From the NCBI GenBank assembly GCA_032433595.1, contig JASWJB010000079.1:80337-144336 (forward strand): a DNA stretch of 64,000 bases, written 5' to 3'. Shown here one piece after another: positions 33,774 through 45,493 of the stretch. The stretch is from Conoideocrella luteorostrata. Its lineage: Eukaryota > Ascomycota > Sordariomycetes > Hypocreales > Clavicipitaceae. A program made the position numbers and the translations under genes. The notes beneath the pieces are model-generated. The model saw nothing but the letters and a program-made list of their open reading frames with translations, was not told where the DNA came from and searched no databases. Within the stretch, counting starts at the first letter, position 1; every line of letters begins with the position of its first letter.

Positions 33774-34584
33774 ATGTCGCTGGATCTGGAGCACCACCTC
33801 ACCTTTGTGAGTATCGCCCGCGCACCCGCCTCATGGAACCTCGGATGTGCAAAATTGTGTGCAGCACTTACCTGCCTCGACACTCGACAAACACTCGACG
33901 CTCAACGCTCGACACCCAGCCCGGCATCTCTTAGCTGTACTCCGCAATGGTCAATGCTAACCGTGCGTGCCGCAGTATGGTGCTTACCACCATAACTCAG
34001 TAAACAAACTCATTCACATTATATGTGTACCCGTCATCCTTATTACGGCCTTTTGCATGGTATGATATTTGTTCATGACGAAATGTCTGGCCCACTAAAG
34101 TACTCAATCCCGGCTAAATATCTTCTAGGCCACGTATACGGGACCTCTCGTTGAGACTCCCAGCTGGCTTACCGTACCCTATCTTGATCTAAACCTCGGC
34201 ACCGTTGTCGCTCTTCTGTATTCAGCACTCTACTTGTTGCTCGAGCCTGTTGCAGGCTTTGTCTTGTCCGCCTTCTGTTTGGGCGGCACCGCGTACTCCA
34301 ACTACCTCAAGACTGAGGATCCTACTAGAACCTTTCAGATTGCACTTGGAGTTCACGTCGCAGCCTGGATCGCTCAATTCATCGGCCACGGAGCGTTTGA
34401 GGGCCGAGCCCCTGCTCTACTGGACAACCTCATTCAGGCAATCTTCCTCGCCCCGCTCTTTGTTTGGCTCGAGGTTCTTTTCCAGCTCGGCTACCGTCCA
34501 GAGCTCCAGGCTCGAGTCGAAAAGAGAGTGGAACAAGAAATTGCCAAATTCAAGGCTGCATCTAAGAACGGCAAGGCTCAATAA
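33774..34584 (+). CDS. mpo1: Mpo1-like 2-hydroxy fatty acid dioxygenase (DUF962)
   Basis: DUF962/YGL010w family. Yeast Mpo1 is an Fe(II)-dependent ER dioxygenase in phytosphingosine breakdown, which shortens 2-hydroxy fatty acids by one carbon. Three exons (33774-33806, 33976-34059, 34129-34584) with introns of 169 and 69 nt give 190 residues (yeast protein 174). Exon 1 encodes only 11 residues, MSLDLEHHLTF. Exon 2 gives YGAYHHNSVNKLIHIICVP, whose His pair and following His are the conserved metal-site residues. Three or four membrane segments follow; HVAAWIAQFIGHGAFEGRAP contains the second conserved His cluster, and APLFVWLEVLFQLGYRPEL the last helix. The tail is lysine-rich (FKAASKNGKAQ), possibly an ER-retention feature. 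Function is by family. Confidence 0.92.
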
Positions 34585-35093
34585 CGGCTATTACTTTTCA
34601 ACATGTATTGGCATTTGGCACAAGGACCACTCCTCTAAAGAAAAACCATAAAGCAACACCTTCAAGACGAAATTTTAGTTAGGAAGAGTAACTCGTGCTC
34701 GAATATCCCCCTCCAACCCTTCAGCTTATATTAAGCTCCCATTTCATCGTATCCGAACTCAGTATCTGGCTGTATATGAGAAAACACGCAACCATAACAC
34801 AGACGAACTGGCCCATTCGATTATTCATGTTGCTGGTATTGACGCTCAATTAGCGATTTGTTTTCAGATGACTGTGCCATAGATTCTTTTTAATACATCC
34901 AATAACTGTCGAATAGGCAGATGTGTGCTGGTGGTAGCTGTGGACTAAATGGCAAAAGAATAAAGCTTATCGGGTCTATAACGCCACCAATTGACATTTG
35001 GCATAATCTCAACACTATTTGGCCTTGTTATCCTGTAATTGCGTATCTGCATGCATATGCATAGATGTGTGCATGTTTGAAAGGAAATGTTGT
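34585..35093. other. 3' region between convergent genes
   Basis: About 500 bases between the mpo1-like stop and the stop of the next minus-strand gene. AT-rich, consistent with two 3' untranslated regions. Nothing else seen. Confidence 0.55.
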
Positions 35094-35969
35094 TCAACGC
35101 CAGATCTCTAGTCCGGTTCTGATCTTTCCTGACCGAGCCTGATCCTCCATTACCCGCGCTGTGTCGCAAACGAACGATATGTCTGACTCGACTGATTCGT
35201 TTCGCTCTACGAATGTGTTCCAACGCTCTCTTGCCTGTTGATCGATCGTGGAACACTTCGACTTCAAGCTATGAAGCCCATCTTTCATGGATGGCGCGCT
35301 TTCCTTCTTCCCGAAGAACCCTGCGATGCTTTCGAATTGGCAAAATCGTGACAAGCTAGTCCATCTCTTCGATATTGTCGACTTGATAGGGGCGAAGCCG
35401 TTGTGGTCAGATGGCCCATCTCGTCGAACAATGGTGACCGAATCATAATCCAGATGGATTTCCGGTGTCAAGCGACCACTTCTGATTGCTGGCTCGTGGT
35501 TCATGCCGCCTGGGTAATCTGTTCTGTTTCCTGTGTCACATGAATAAGTGTTCACGAGTGTGCTGTCGGAGTCAGTACTTTGGCTGTCTCTGCTCAGCAA
35601 GGGCAAATCCTCCGGCAACACCTCTGGCGGTGTATCATGTCGTACATCTTGTAAGCCAAGTGCATTCTCGACTTCGACTCTTGTAGAGTTGATTTTTCTG
35701 CATGGTTCAACCGACGCCCCAGAAGATGACTCGATCACAAGTTCAGAAAGAAGTCTATCATAGTCTCTGCAGAACGAACATTTATGCTTCAGGTCCTGTC
35801 GCCAGGTAAAGCCGCCTGGGCAGGGTGCTAGTTGGGAAGAGATTTCGGGAGAACGCGGTGACAGTGCGTTGCAGCCAGATCCGTTATATGGTGATGGTGG
35901 TGATCGCAGGCATGGGATGCGTCGGCCGCTTGTATGTCCGCAGATATGTCTCCAGTGACTCATACACAT
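35094..35969 (-). CDS. hypothetical protein, Cys/His-rich N-terminus
   Basis: Single-exon frame of 291 residues from ATG 35969. I do not recognise a family. The first 70 residues are rich in Cys and His: MCMSHWRHICGHTSGRRIPC, then GCNALS, LAPCPGG and HKCSFCRDY, a spacing that suggests a small zinc-binding unit as in many short uncharacterised fungal proteins beginning with a Cys-His-Trp pattern. The middle is Ser/Asp/Pro-rich and likely disordered. A positively charged helical part (STISKRWTSLSRFCQF) comes before a C-terminus with ARERWNTFVERNESVES, which may be helical. No signal peptide or membrane segment. Codon use looks coding through the length and no stop breaks it. Confidence 0.6.
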   Translation of the reverse strand: MCMSHWRHICGHTSGRRIPCLRSPPSPYNGSGCNALSPRSPEISSQLAPCPGGFTWRQDLKHKCSFCRDYDRLLSELVIESSSGASVEPCRKINSTRVEVENALGLQDVRHDTPPEVLPEDLPLLSRDSQSTDSDSTLVNTYSCDTGNRTDYPGGMNHEPAIRSGRLTPEIHLDYDSVTIVRRDGPSDHNGFAPIKSTISKRWTSLSRFCQFESIAGFFGKKESAPSMKDGLHSLKSKCSTIDQQARERWNTFVERNESVESDISFVCDTARVMEDQARSGKIRTGLEIWR

Positions 35970-38457
35970 CTTGGCCTATTCTTCTGTGGGATGCAGTTTG
36001 ATGATGTTCGAGGATAGCTGCTGACCGAAATGTTTGGACGGAAAAGATTTTGAAAAGGGACTGAAAGAGGAGGGCTTTATATGCTGTCTCTAATGTGAGG
36101 GCCGGTGTGAGCTCTGACGGGGAAAGTGAGCTGGAAGTGAGATTCTGCAGCTGCTTTGCTGCCCGGGCCCCGCTCTCTGTCAAACACACATCGATTTACT
36201 TTGATGAAAAGTGAATGAGGAGAGGGTTGGAGTTGTTGTAGGAAGTGTTTCTGGAGTGGGAGATTTGCAGTGGTGAGTGGTGGCTTTATAGAATTGGTCC
36301 AGCGGCGATGTGCCGTACATTTACTGAACAACAAACTGAGAAGTGGCCGGGAGACGAGAGCACTGAATCGGTAGCAAATGGATCCTTCTTTCTGTTGTTT
36401 TGTCGCTTGCAGTAAGTTTAAGCGAGATGTTTAGACGGGACTGAATGTAGAGGTAGTTCGAACGCGGCTGTGAATCTTAAACGGCCCCCTCCTCAGAGGT
36501 CACCAGGGATGAATTTCACGTACTCACATAAGGAAGAACTACAAAACCAAGCCGCACCGATCCAATGCCAGCAATAGGACTTCGGACTTCGAGGGCTGTT
36601 CCTGATCAACAGTTCATGCCTCGCCGCGGGACATTTTCCACATCTGTCCACAGTGGCGGTTCTTTGAGCACTATCGCAAGCAGCTATTTGGTTTCTCCTT
36701 CTCAAATCCTTTTTTGTGGAGGATTTTGGAAGGCATAAATAATGAGGCACGTAGTCTGGGAATGGCTGCCGTGGATGAGAGCATTCACTATACGACTTAT
36801 ACATTTGGAGGCACTTCTTCATTATGGCGTGTTTAATGTAGTATGTGATCACTGCTCTTTCTCGCTTGGAAATATGTCTCACATTCAACGTAGTAGCTGC
36901 TATGTAGTCGTGTGTAGTCTCGCCCCGATCCGACTGTATTTTTTAATTCATTGAAGTGCCTGTCGCCCAGGAGACTTCATGTTGAGCGTTATTCACTGGC
37001 ACTCACTCACTCACTCACTGGTGGGGCGGCATGGCGGCAGCTTTTAGGCGCGTCTGCCAAGTAGCACTCGAAGTTGTATGTATGTTAAGTTGCCACAAAT
37101 CAAGAAATATGGCCGTTCAGCCTAGTGGCGGATTTAGTTAGTTGAGCAATCTTCGCGTATTACCAATCATTAGTTAGTGCGCAGCCGAAACGACTCATCT
37201 GCACAAGGCAGCATTCGCCATCGCCCCGTAGGTCACTTACTTACACACCCGCCCGCCCTCCAAGTATACCAGCCTCACGTTGTCTGGCTGTCCGCTTCAC
37301 AGAATTGCTTCAACTTCCTTCATCCGTGTCAATATTTGCTCCCCAAGTCTTAGTCTCACCACGAGCTTCTACATCATGAAGATGTTTGCCAAGCCCCAGG
37401 TATAAGCCGTCCCCGGCAGAACTTCCCTCGTAACGCCCCGATAACCAAGGCGTCTCAGAACGTCTACTCCGGCGCGTGACACAGCCACCATACAAAGTCA
37501 ATGTGTAGCTTTCGCGGCGCGGTTCTTCTCCGCGCATCCAGTGGCTTCCTGCAATTTGCTCCGTCTCTCGAAGAAACGGTCACTTCCTGGTATGTCCCGC
37601 GCGAGAAGATATGAACCCTCCTGCAAGGCTAGGAGCGATTAGGATCGTACACTGTTAAGCAGCAGAAAGCAGTGCATAGGCTCTGCTTCAATAGCGGTAG
37701 CCCTGTCTGGATTGGCTGCAACAGCAGTGAATCGAAGGACATGACTGTGACTCGTGTTTGTGATTACCCCTGACTATGGGTGTTTTCTTCTTGGAAAGGA
37801 CGTCCTAAACCATTGATAAATGCGGTTGCTTGAAGATGTGGATCAAGATGCCTTGAAACTCAGGTTCGTTGATGGTGCTAGCTGCGCTGGGAGTATCGCG
37901 TAATTCGACGCAGAGGTCCTGAGCTGGAAAGCGTATGTTACTCGGACTCTGCTGGTGGTGTATGTTGACGCACATCTCCCAGGTGATGGCGTTGCTGACC
38001 AAATTATAGCCTGCTGTGGTCACGGCATATATAAAGTCCAGTGACTGGAATTACATGATGTGCAGGGGGACGTAACCAAAATGCCTATTGTGTTCATGGT
38101 TTGCAGCGTAGCCTGGGGCGCGAAATGTGTAAGTCAGCCGCAATCATTGGCTTCAGGTCATGCATTCTCTTTCAGATGCTAGCCCTTTTAAATGCAAGTC
38201 GTGTCCAGAACATACGGTGACTGCGTTTCACGCCTTTCATAACAGGTCTTCGTTAAAAAGTGCATTAGGGGCTGGCTGTACACAATGGACAACTTATCGG
38301 CCTTGTATTTTTCGACAGATGACGAGATCTACACACACACGCTGGTGTTTTGCTTGCGATCTTCAAATCCACATCAAGACTTCCTGAAGCATGTCAATTT
38401 AAACAATTATACGAAGGATATCCACTACAGAGCACTCGTAACTTTGAAATTGCAAGA
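35970..38457. other. intergenic, 2.5 kb, no supported gene
   Basis: Promoter side of the hypothetical gene and 3' side of the large secreted repeat protein. A minus-strand frame at 37805-38023 has some protein-like character (LVSNAITWEMCVNIHH) but no ATG-to-stop gene could be built. A CACT microsatellite lies at 37000-37019. No TACGGAGTA word was noticed here, unlike most other gaps. Confidence 0.5.
37000..37019. repeat. (CACT)5 microsatellite
   Basis: Five perfect CACT units in intergenic DNA. Confidence 0.9.
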
Positions 38458-38530
38458 TTAGAGTCCACCTCCGATTCGTCCGCCGCCGCTTACTCCTCCG
38501 CTGCCACTACCACTTCCTCCTCCACTGCTG

Positions 38531-38561
<31 letters not shown>

Positions 38562-41500
38562 CACTGCCACTGCCACTGCCACTCTCGCTTCCACTTCCAC
38601 TTGCGCTGCTGCTGCTCCCAGATCCATTGCCAGATCCATTCGCAGAAGAGCCACTACCAGTAGTGCCACCGTTGACATCTACTTGAAGATCTCCACTGGC
38701 CTTTCCGGATACATTCCCTTGAGGTCCTCCAACACCACTTCCTGAGGCACCACCGCTGCCTACTTTACCTCCTGAGGAGCCTCCCGAGGAGCCTCCCGAA
38801 GAGCCGCCGCTGGAGTCCCCTTTGATTGTGGTGTTGTGACTGCCGTCTGAGCCTCCGCCAAGGCTTCCACTTAGGCTGCCGCCTTTGCCGCTTGCATCAG
38901 ATTCGCCGTTCTGGCTACTCTGACTGTTTTCTTTGGATCCTCCGCTCAAGCTTCCGCTCAGACTTCCGCTGAGACTACCGTCGCTGCTTGTTTTGGATTT
39001 TTCAGTCTGATTGTCACCAGCTTTTTCTTTCGATCCTCCTGCCTGGTTACTGTTGCTTTTCCCTTTTGATCCTGCACCCGAGCTTACACTGAGACTAGCG
39101 TCGCTGTTTCCGTTAGAGTCTCCAGTCTGATTGTCATCGGCTTTTCCTTTCGATCCTCCTGCTTGGTTACTGTCGCCTTTCTCCTTTGATCCTGCATTTA
39201 AGCTTTTGCTGGGATTGCCACTGCTACTTCCTTTTGACCCTTCAGTCTGGCTGTCACCGTCCTTTCCTTTCGATCCTCCGGTCTGACTCCCACTGCTGCT
39301 TCCTTTAGATTCTTTGGTCTCGCTTTTATCACCTTTTCCTTTTGAGCCTCCACTCAAGCTTCCGCTAAGACTATCACCGCTGTTTTTCTTATTTTCCTCT
39401 GTCTGGTGGTTGTCGTCTTTTCCTTTCGATGATCCGGCCTGGCTGTCCTTACTGTTTCCTTCGGAACCTTCACTCAAGCCTCCGTCCAAACTACCACTAC
39501 TACTTCCTTTGGATCCCTCCGTCTTCTTGTCGCCATTCATTCCGTTTGGAACTCCGGTCTGATTGCTCTGGCTGTTGTCGTCCTTCCCTTTTGATCCTCC
39601 GCTCAAGCTTTCACCGAGACTTTGGCCCTCACTTCCCTTAGATCCTTTAGTCTGGTTGTCTCCGCTCTTTCCTTTCGAACCTCCAGCCTTACTCTCCTGA
39701 CTGTTACTGTTAGAGCCCTCGCTTGTAGCCGTGTTGCTGCTACTTTCAGAGCTTCCTTTTAAACCTGCTGTCTGGTTGTTTTGCTTGCTTCCGCTTGAGC
39801 CCTTAGAATTGCCGGTTGTACCAGTAGTATTGGTACTTCCACTTGTGCTTGAATCTAAACCAGCGTCCGGAGCGCCATTTTCATTGCTTTTAGAGTCTCC
39901 CGTCTGGCTGAAATTGCCGTTTGAGCTGCTGCTCGAGCTTCCAGTCTGACTGCTGCTGTTGCTACCTCCACTCAAGTCACCAACTAAGCTTCCAGTTGAA
40001 TTGCCTTTGCCTTTTGAACCCCCAGTCTGGCTACCAGCAGTAGTGTGGCTACTGTTGCTGCTCTCGCTCGCGTGTCCGGTCAAGGTATCATTGGTGATTC
40101 CACCAATACTTCCAGTCAAGCCGCTGCCCGGATATCCATGTGTGCTGTTGGAACCTTTGTTCCCTCCAGTAATATGAGTACTGTTGGAGCTGCCTGTCGA
40201 ACTTCCAGGCGTGCCATTGGATCCACCCTTCGAGCCTTTGATATCACCTTTGCCGTTGCTGCCGGCTTGTGACAAGAGACCATGGACCGGTTGCGAAAGC
40301 TCAGATGCTGACTCTCCGGTGTCGCTGCTGGCTTCGACATTGCCACCTGGGTGCTTCACTGTAGTGTGGCCATTGCCTTGCGTTGGTCCGCCCTTGGTGC
40401 CATTACTAGCAGAGCCAGTAACATCAGTAACATTAGTGCCTTGGTCAATATCTGTTACGTCTTGCGTATTGACTCCACTATCAAGATCGACTCCGTGACC
40501 GAAGTCAATTCCATGGTTGGAGTTAGTTTCGTCGTCAGCGTTGGATCCTGTACCGATTTCGATTTCGTCACTATTGTCAGCCCCTGTGCCAATGATAGCT
40601 CCAGAGCTGTTGCCTGTACTGAGGTTATCACCACTGGTAGCTCCATTAGGGCTGCCACCAAAGTTTCCAGACGTTCCTGTCAACCCGCCACGCAGTCCGC
40701 CAAGACCGCCATTGTCTCTGCCGCCGTGGCTAAGAAGGCTCAGAATAGAGTTCAAAACTCGCAAGGCGTCCTCCCTATCGAGTCCTGTAGAAGTTCCGCC
40801 AGGAAGACCGTCAAGAGAATTTCCAGTGCCTTGGTCCGAACTGGGGTGGACACCGCTTGCAGATCCAGCTGTGCCACCAACGTCATATCCGAAGAGATTG
40901 TCATTGCCATGAGTGTTTCCGTAAGGACCGCCAGAAAAGTCATCAGGAGGTGCATTAGCTGCATCAAAGCCCTTGGGTAGTCCGTCGAGAGGGCCGTTTA
41001 AAGAACCATCACTGCCTTTTGTAACTCCGTTGGAGCCCCCGGTGAGATCATCCATGAGATTGCCAGCACCGTCAGTGATTCCAGTCGGCTTTCCTGGAGC
41101 TACTCCGTAAGATACACTGGTTGTGCTTGCACCGACGCCAGTATTTGACCCAAAAGTGTTGCTGCCTGGCAGCAGATCCCCAGCGTTGCCGGCATTTCCG
41201 GCAGTCCCGATTGGCCTTCCTGGAGTTCCTCCAATAGATCCGATGGTTGTGCCTGCATCAGCGCCAGAATTTGACCCCTGAGAGATGCTGCCTGGTAGCG
41301 TATTACCAATGATGCCAGCATTTCCGGTATTTTCGTTTGGCTTCCCGAAAAGTCCTCCGTTAGATTCATTGCCTCCAGCTGTATCTATATTAGCGCCACC
41401 ATTCGATCCTTGAGGGACGTGGCCTGGTAACATATCACCAGAATCGCCACCATTTCCAGTAGGCTTTCCAAAAAGCCCTCCATTAGATCCATCGGTGAGC

Positions 41501-42993
41501 ACTGTTCCACCAAGATTGCCTGTAAGATCGCCATCAAGACTGCCTTTTGGGCTATTCAAAGATGCACCATTATTCAAAGGAGCTCCATGAAGACCATTGA
41601 GGTCGTCTTTCGGGCCATTCAAAATGCCACTAATGTCGGTGGGAGCTCCATTAAGGCCATGGGTAGCATCTCCTGGCAGGGAAGCACCCCCGCCAGTACT
41701 GTCCCCTGAGTGTGTTCCATAGAGATGCCCCAATAGATATCCGAGGATGCCTTGGATGTCGTCACCATTAACATGCTCCTCACCATCGAAGACGCCATAA
41801 GGTTTGTTCAGAATACCGCCTGGAGCTGTGAGCCCAGAATTGACGTCTTGAGTGATTCCTCCCTTTAGAAGCTTATCAGCGTCCCCAGCATGTCCATCAA
41901 GGCCTCCATGATGGTTCCCAATGAGGGTTTCCGGAATGTCATTGTAATCATGTGTCTCTGCGGATGGGCGGCCAGTAAGCACGCCCACGCCGTTGCTGGA
42001 ACTGCCTGTATTTAAAGCAGATCCTCCGGGAGATTGTCCGATGTGGCCACCAAAGGCATTGTCGTCATGTTTTGTACCTCCAGTAGTACCATCAGTGAGA
42101 CTGCCTGAATAGCTACTGCTCTCGTGGTGACCCTCAGGCAAGGCTCCGTATGGCTCTCTGTCATTGTCTTGAATACCACCATCCCCGCCAATATTCAAGC
42201 TTCCTTTGGAGCCCGCTGTGAGCCCATTCGAGATGTCACCTAGGTGATATGTGGTATGCTCCTTAGCGTCCCAGTTGTCAGCAAGATATCCGGGGCCACC
42301 GTTGCCGGCAAACGCATGACCCAATCCACCCTTAAGCCCCCCATTGACGTTGCCGTGCCCAGCACCTGACCCATCTTTGGCGCCATTGAGATGTTCGGGT
42401 AGTTCTCCAGTGATATCTTCAGGAGCATTACCTAGGTGACCTGTTGGATTCCCAATAATATCCCCCGAAGTACTCCCTGAGACACTATTTCCGTTGGTCA
42501 AACCGGCAGATAGATGACTCCCTATGTCGCCGAAGATGTCTTTGTGACCATTACCAGCACCATCTAGATTACCGTAGGATTTCCCGTTGGCGCCATGATT
42601 GATGCTTGAGTCCAATCCGCCTTTAGCTCCTCCCAAGTTGAGATTTAAGCCGCTGGGCTGGTTTGCCGAACCACCTCCCGCAGTCAAGGACGAGGAAGAG
42701 GCCGGACCGCTGGAATGGAGAAGGCCGTAAAGTATTTTGAGCAGGTTAGAGGAGCCGTGTTCAGGATCAATCTCAACGCTTCCGCTAAAGCCTGGGAACT
42801 GGTTGGGGACAAGAGGCAGCGTTTGTTCCTCTCTTTTATCAACGTGGCTATTCGTTTGCTTGTCCAAATTTGCCAACCGCGAGAGGGTAGTGGTGTCACG
42901 CTCTGCCAAGGGCTCTGATGCTATGCGAGTCGGGGCGGCCAAGCCGCTGCTAGCTAGGTAGCTGACCAACAGCGAGATGAATACGGAATTCAT
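38458..42993 (-). CDS. secreted Gly/Ser/Asn-rich repeat protein, 1511 residues
   Basis: One uninterrupted exon from ATG 42993. The N-terminus is a signal peptide (MNSVFISLLVSYLASSGLA, cut about 19/20) followed by a short pro-region with a Kex2-type Lys-Arg at 53-54. Residues 100-800 are Gly-rich with imperfect repeats of about 45 residues containing GGLFGKPxGN, LPG and QGSN/GSNxG. Residues 900-1400 are Ser/Lys/Gln-rich repeats of about 25-30 residues built on GGSKGK, DNQT and SKGSSSGS, with many N-x-S/T sites. The last 110 residues are almost pure Gly/Ser, including a Ser run coded by a TAC/AGT triplet repeat at 38531-38560. Three short Leu-rich amphipathic stretches interrupt the first part (near residues 83-96, 415 and 745). 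There is no membrane anchor or GPI-type tail. I know no characterised homologue; a cell-wall, matrix or surface-coat role is a guess. Keeping 4.5 kb of repeats open with few Trp or Cys argues for selection. Confidence 0.82.
38531..38560. repeat. (CTA)10 triplet repeat in coding DNA
   Basis: Ten CTA triplets on the plus strand, read on the minus strand as AGT/Ser codons near the C-terminus of the secreted repeat protein. Likely variable in length between strains without breaking the frame. Confidence 0.9.
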
Positions 42994-43093
42994 AACGCCG
43001 AATTACACAGTTTGACAGCCTACCTGGTTTGCAACTCAAAACAGAGCAGGACATAAGAGGGACTCTGTGAGCTAAATATCGACAACGGAAAAC

Positions 43094-43103
43094 GGTATAT
43101 ACC
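43094..43103 (-). promoter_or_regulatory. TATA-like box of the secreted repeat gene
   Basis: GGTATATACC, itself palindromic, about 100 bases upstream of the ATG at 42993. A start site 30-40 bases downstream would leave a leader of about 65 bases. Prediction from position and sequence only. Confidence 0.4.
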
Positions 43104-44630
43104 ATGCAATCTGGCTCTTGCCTACATCTTTAATATACTATGATATGAGCGTAGCTCATATGAGTCTTGGATCTCCACATGCATGATGTCTCAAGTCTTC
43201 GCGCAACTCGGATTTTGGTGGCAGATCCATATGTGCGACAATTCAAGGATTGAGCATCCGTTCAGCCGCCATCACGCATGGAACGTGTAGAGGGGTGACA
43301 AACTACTGGAACGTGAAGAGTTTGGACAAGCTCTTCAGATGGCCTACTCGTCCCAGAGATTGAAGAGCTGTGTGATTTCGATCGGGAAGAAAAGCTCGAG
43401 CGAGAGGAATTTGTACCCCTTAGACAAACCCAAAATGGAGCTTAGCGCAAAGTAGACTGGACATGGGGAATGCTGCCTTCCGTGCCCATGCAGCATTTTG
43501 GATAAAACAGAATGGGAAAACGGCACGGCGTCTGGATGGACGAGGGAAAGTCGTGTGAGTCAAGTTCGTCCCACAACATTCCTCGCGCACAATCACATGG
43601 TGAAACGAAATGAAGAGCGTTGAAGAGAGCCCACAAATTCCCAAGCCAAACGAAGTCCATATTCATGAAACAAGGGAAAAGATCATGAGGGATCGGGTTT
43701 ATACATATTGGCTAGATCACGCATATATACTCGGCGCGCATGCTGCAACATTTGCCGTGTATGTGTAGAGCTGTTTGAAGCCTGGCGTGAGTTCCTGTGA
43801 GTTTCAGGCGCAAGAAAATGCTAACTTCTTCTTTGCATGATTGGCGTTCGTGTCTCTCTTTCCTTCGGGGACAGTGCGTTGATTACAAGCAGATTCGCGT
43901 TTTTTGTGTGGTAATGTCGCCTCTTGAACGCTGCTCAGGTTTAGATAGATTGCTGTCCCGAAATGTGTTTACTTAACTTGGTGGACGAGGGCCGGCGAGG
44001 GGATCTCGATTTTTGGCCCATGATGGCGCTGTCGAGTAATTGCACATTGTTTTCAAAATTCGAAAGAAGAGCAGGGCACTATTTTAAGATTGCGAAAGAA
44101 TGAGCACGAAGAGTGGTAACGAGACTGTGGTTTAGGTTAACTTGAGGTTGTGCGAAACACGCAGATTACATAACGCTCTACGGAGTACGGAGTAGGTTAG
44201 TTTGTACAGCCACTGCCGCTTCCTCAACGCTTTTGCCAGGGCGACAAACCAGAAGACAAGCGAGGCATTATTAGCAATCTATCCATTGACGTTTGCACCA
44301 TTGGGAGAGGTCGAGCTGTTGAAAAGACTTCAAAAAAAAAAACAGAATACAGGACACAGAATACATAATGACGTTCCATGTTACGGAACGCATTGGGCTG
44401 GTAAGGCACCAACTCGACTATCCCAAATGCCTACGACACTGTACTCCGAATGTATCCTATACATGCAGTGGCTTCAGTCGTTATTGTACTGACCGTACAC
44501 AGAAGAGGGGTTTTGTGGTGCCAGGCGTGAGCAGGCGAAGTCGGACGTCGAGAACAAGAATCTGCGGTCACATCATGGGCAGCAATGAGAACCCGCGTTC
44601 GCCTGCACCTTTCCGGCACCTTTTCTGCAC

Positions 44631-44663
44631 CTCTCCTGCACCCCTCCTGCACCCCTCCTGCAC
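44631..44663. repeat. 11-bp minisatellite (CCTCCTGCACC)n
   Basis: Three near-perfect copies, preceded from about 44602 by weaker versions (CCTGCACCTTT, GGCACCTTTT). Intergenic, about 830 bases upstream of the carbamoyl-phosphate synthase start. Confidence 0.85.
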
Positions 44664-45199
44664 AAGAGTCCGGTTTGGTATGTTAACACGCAGAGCAAAT
44701 GACACCACCGCCATGGTGCCATTGTTCATGCAACAAAGCACCAATCCATCAAGCGACGTGACGGTTGGCAGTGTATTCCGTAGCAGCGCACCACATTGCA
44801 ACTCTGGAGAGGAATAGACCCCGCGGGTCTGCATCACCAGCTACTCCGTATTTGTTTTTATTTCTTGCCATCTATAAGATCTGCGGGTCCTCAGACTGCC
44901 GAATTCGCAGCTCTAACTGCCTGATGTGTGTTGTGTGATTGGCTGTGGTCCGCTGGGAACACCATTGACCCAATGTAACGGATGGGTTTGAAATTTTCTC
45001 GCCATTCTTGGCCTGCTGGGGTCTCTAGCGAGAAATCTCTCACTCTGATGGCCGCTGGTCGTCAAGATTTAGTGCAATAAAGCCCCTCCTAATTAGCGCC
45101 ATTGGCGACTCAGAAGCCAGAGAAAGCGCCCCAAGAGCCCTGAAAGGCCCTCGAAATGACCCAGTGCGGCACCGTGCGGCACCAGCTTTATCTTATCGG

Positions 45200-45205
45200 T
45201 GACTC
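45200..45205 (+). promoter_or_regulatory. TGACTC, candidate Gcn4/CpcA site
   Basis: TGACTC about 290 bases upstream of the arginine carbamoyl-phosphate synthase ATG. Amino-acid genes in fungi are commonly under cross-pathway control through TGACTC-type sites bound by Gcn4/CPC1/CpcA. One six-base match can arise by chance; the position and target gene make it plausible. Confidence 0.4.
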
Positions 45206-45493
45206 CCCCGGCCCCGGACCCGGACCTGCAACCCAATTTTTCTTTCCCACCCTGCTCGGGCTTAAACTCTCATGAACGCTGCTCGTCTTGTAACGCTGGG
45301 AGGAGGCCCAGCCTGACTTTCTGTCCCACACCCGTCCTGTTTGGAGAGTCCCGACTTCCAACCACCCATCTCCAATTCTTTCCACATCTTATTCGTCTCG
45401 CCATTGAACATCTGCTCAATTGGCCCCTCGAACATCCAGGCTACTTGAGGATCGGTGCGGTTCGAGCATTGATCCCCCTGGGAGTTCCTCACG

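Larger units (their letters stand above)
42994..45493. other. divergent intergenic region, 2.5 kb
   Basis: Lies between the start codons of the secreted repeat protein (minus) and the carbamoyl-phosphate synthase (plus). It contains a TATA-like site, an 11-bp minisatellite, a Gcn4-type site, and TACGGAGTA words at about 44175-44190 and 44844. No gene is supported. Confidence 0.55.

Noticed and set aside
37805..38023. Protein-like 72-codon minus-strand frame
   Set aside because: Possibly an old exon, but no partner exon, start or family could be found.
40455..40980. Plus-strand frames opposite the secreted repeat protein
   Set aside because: Shadows of the repetitive minus-strand gene; composition mirrors its codons.
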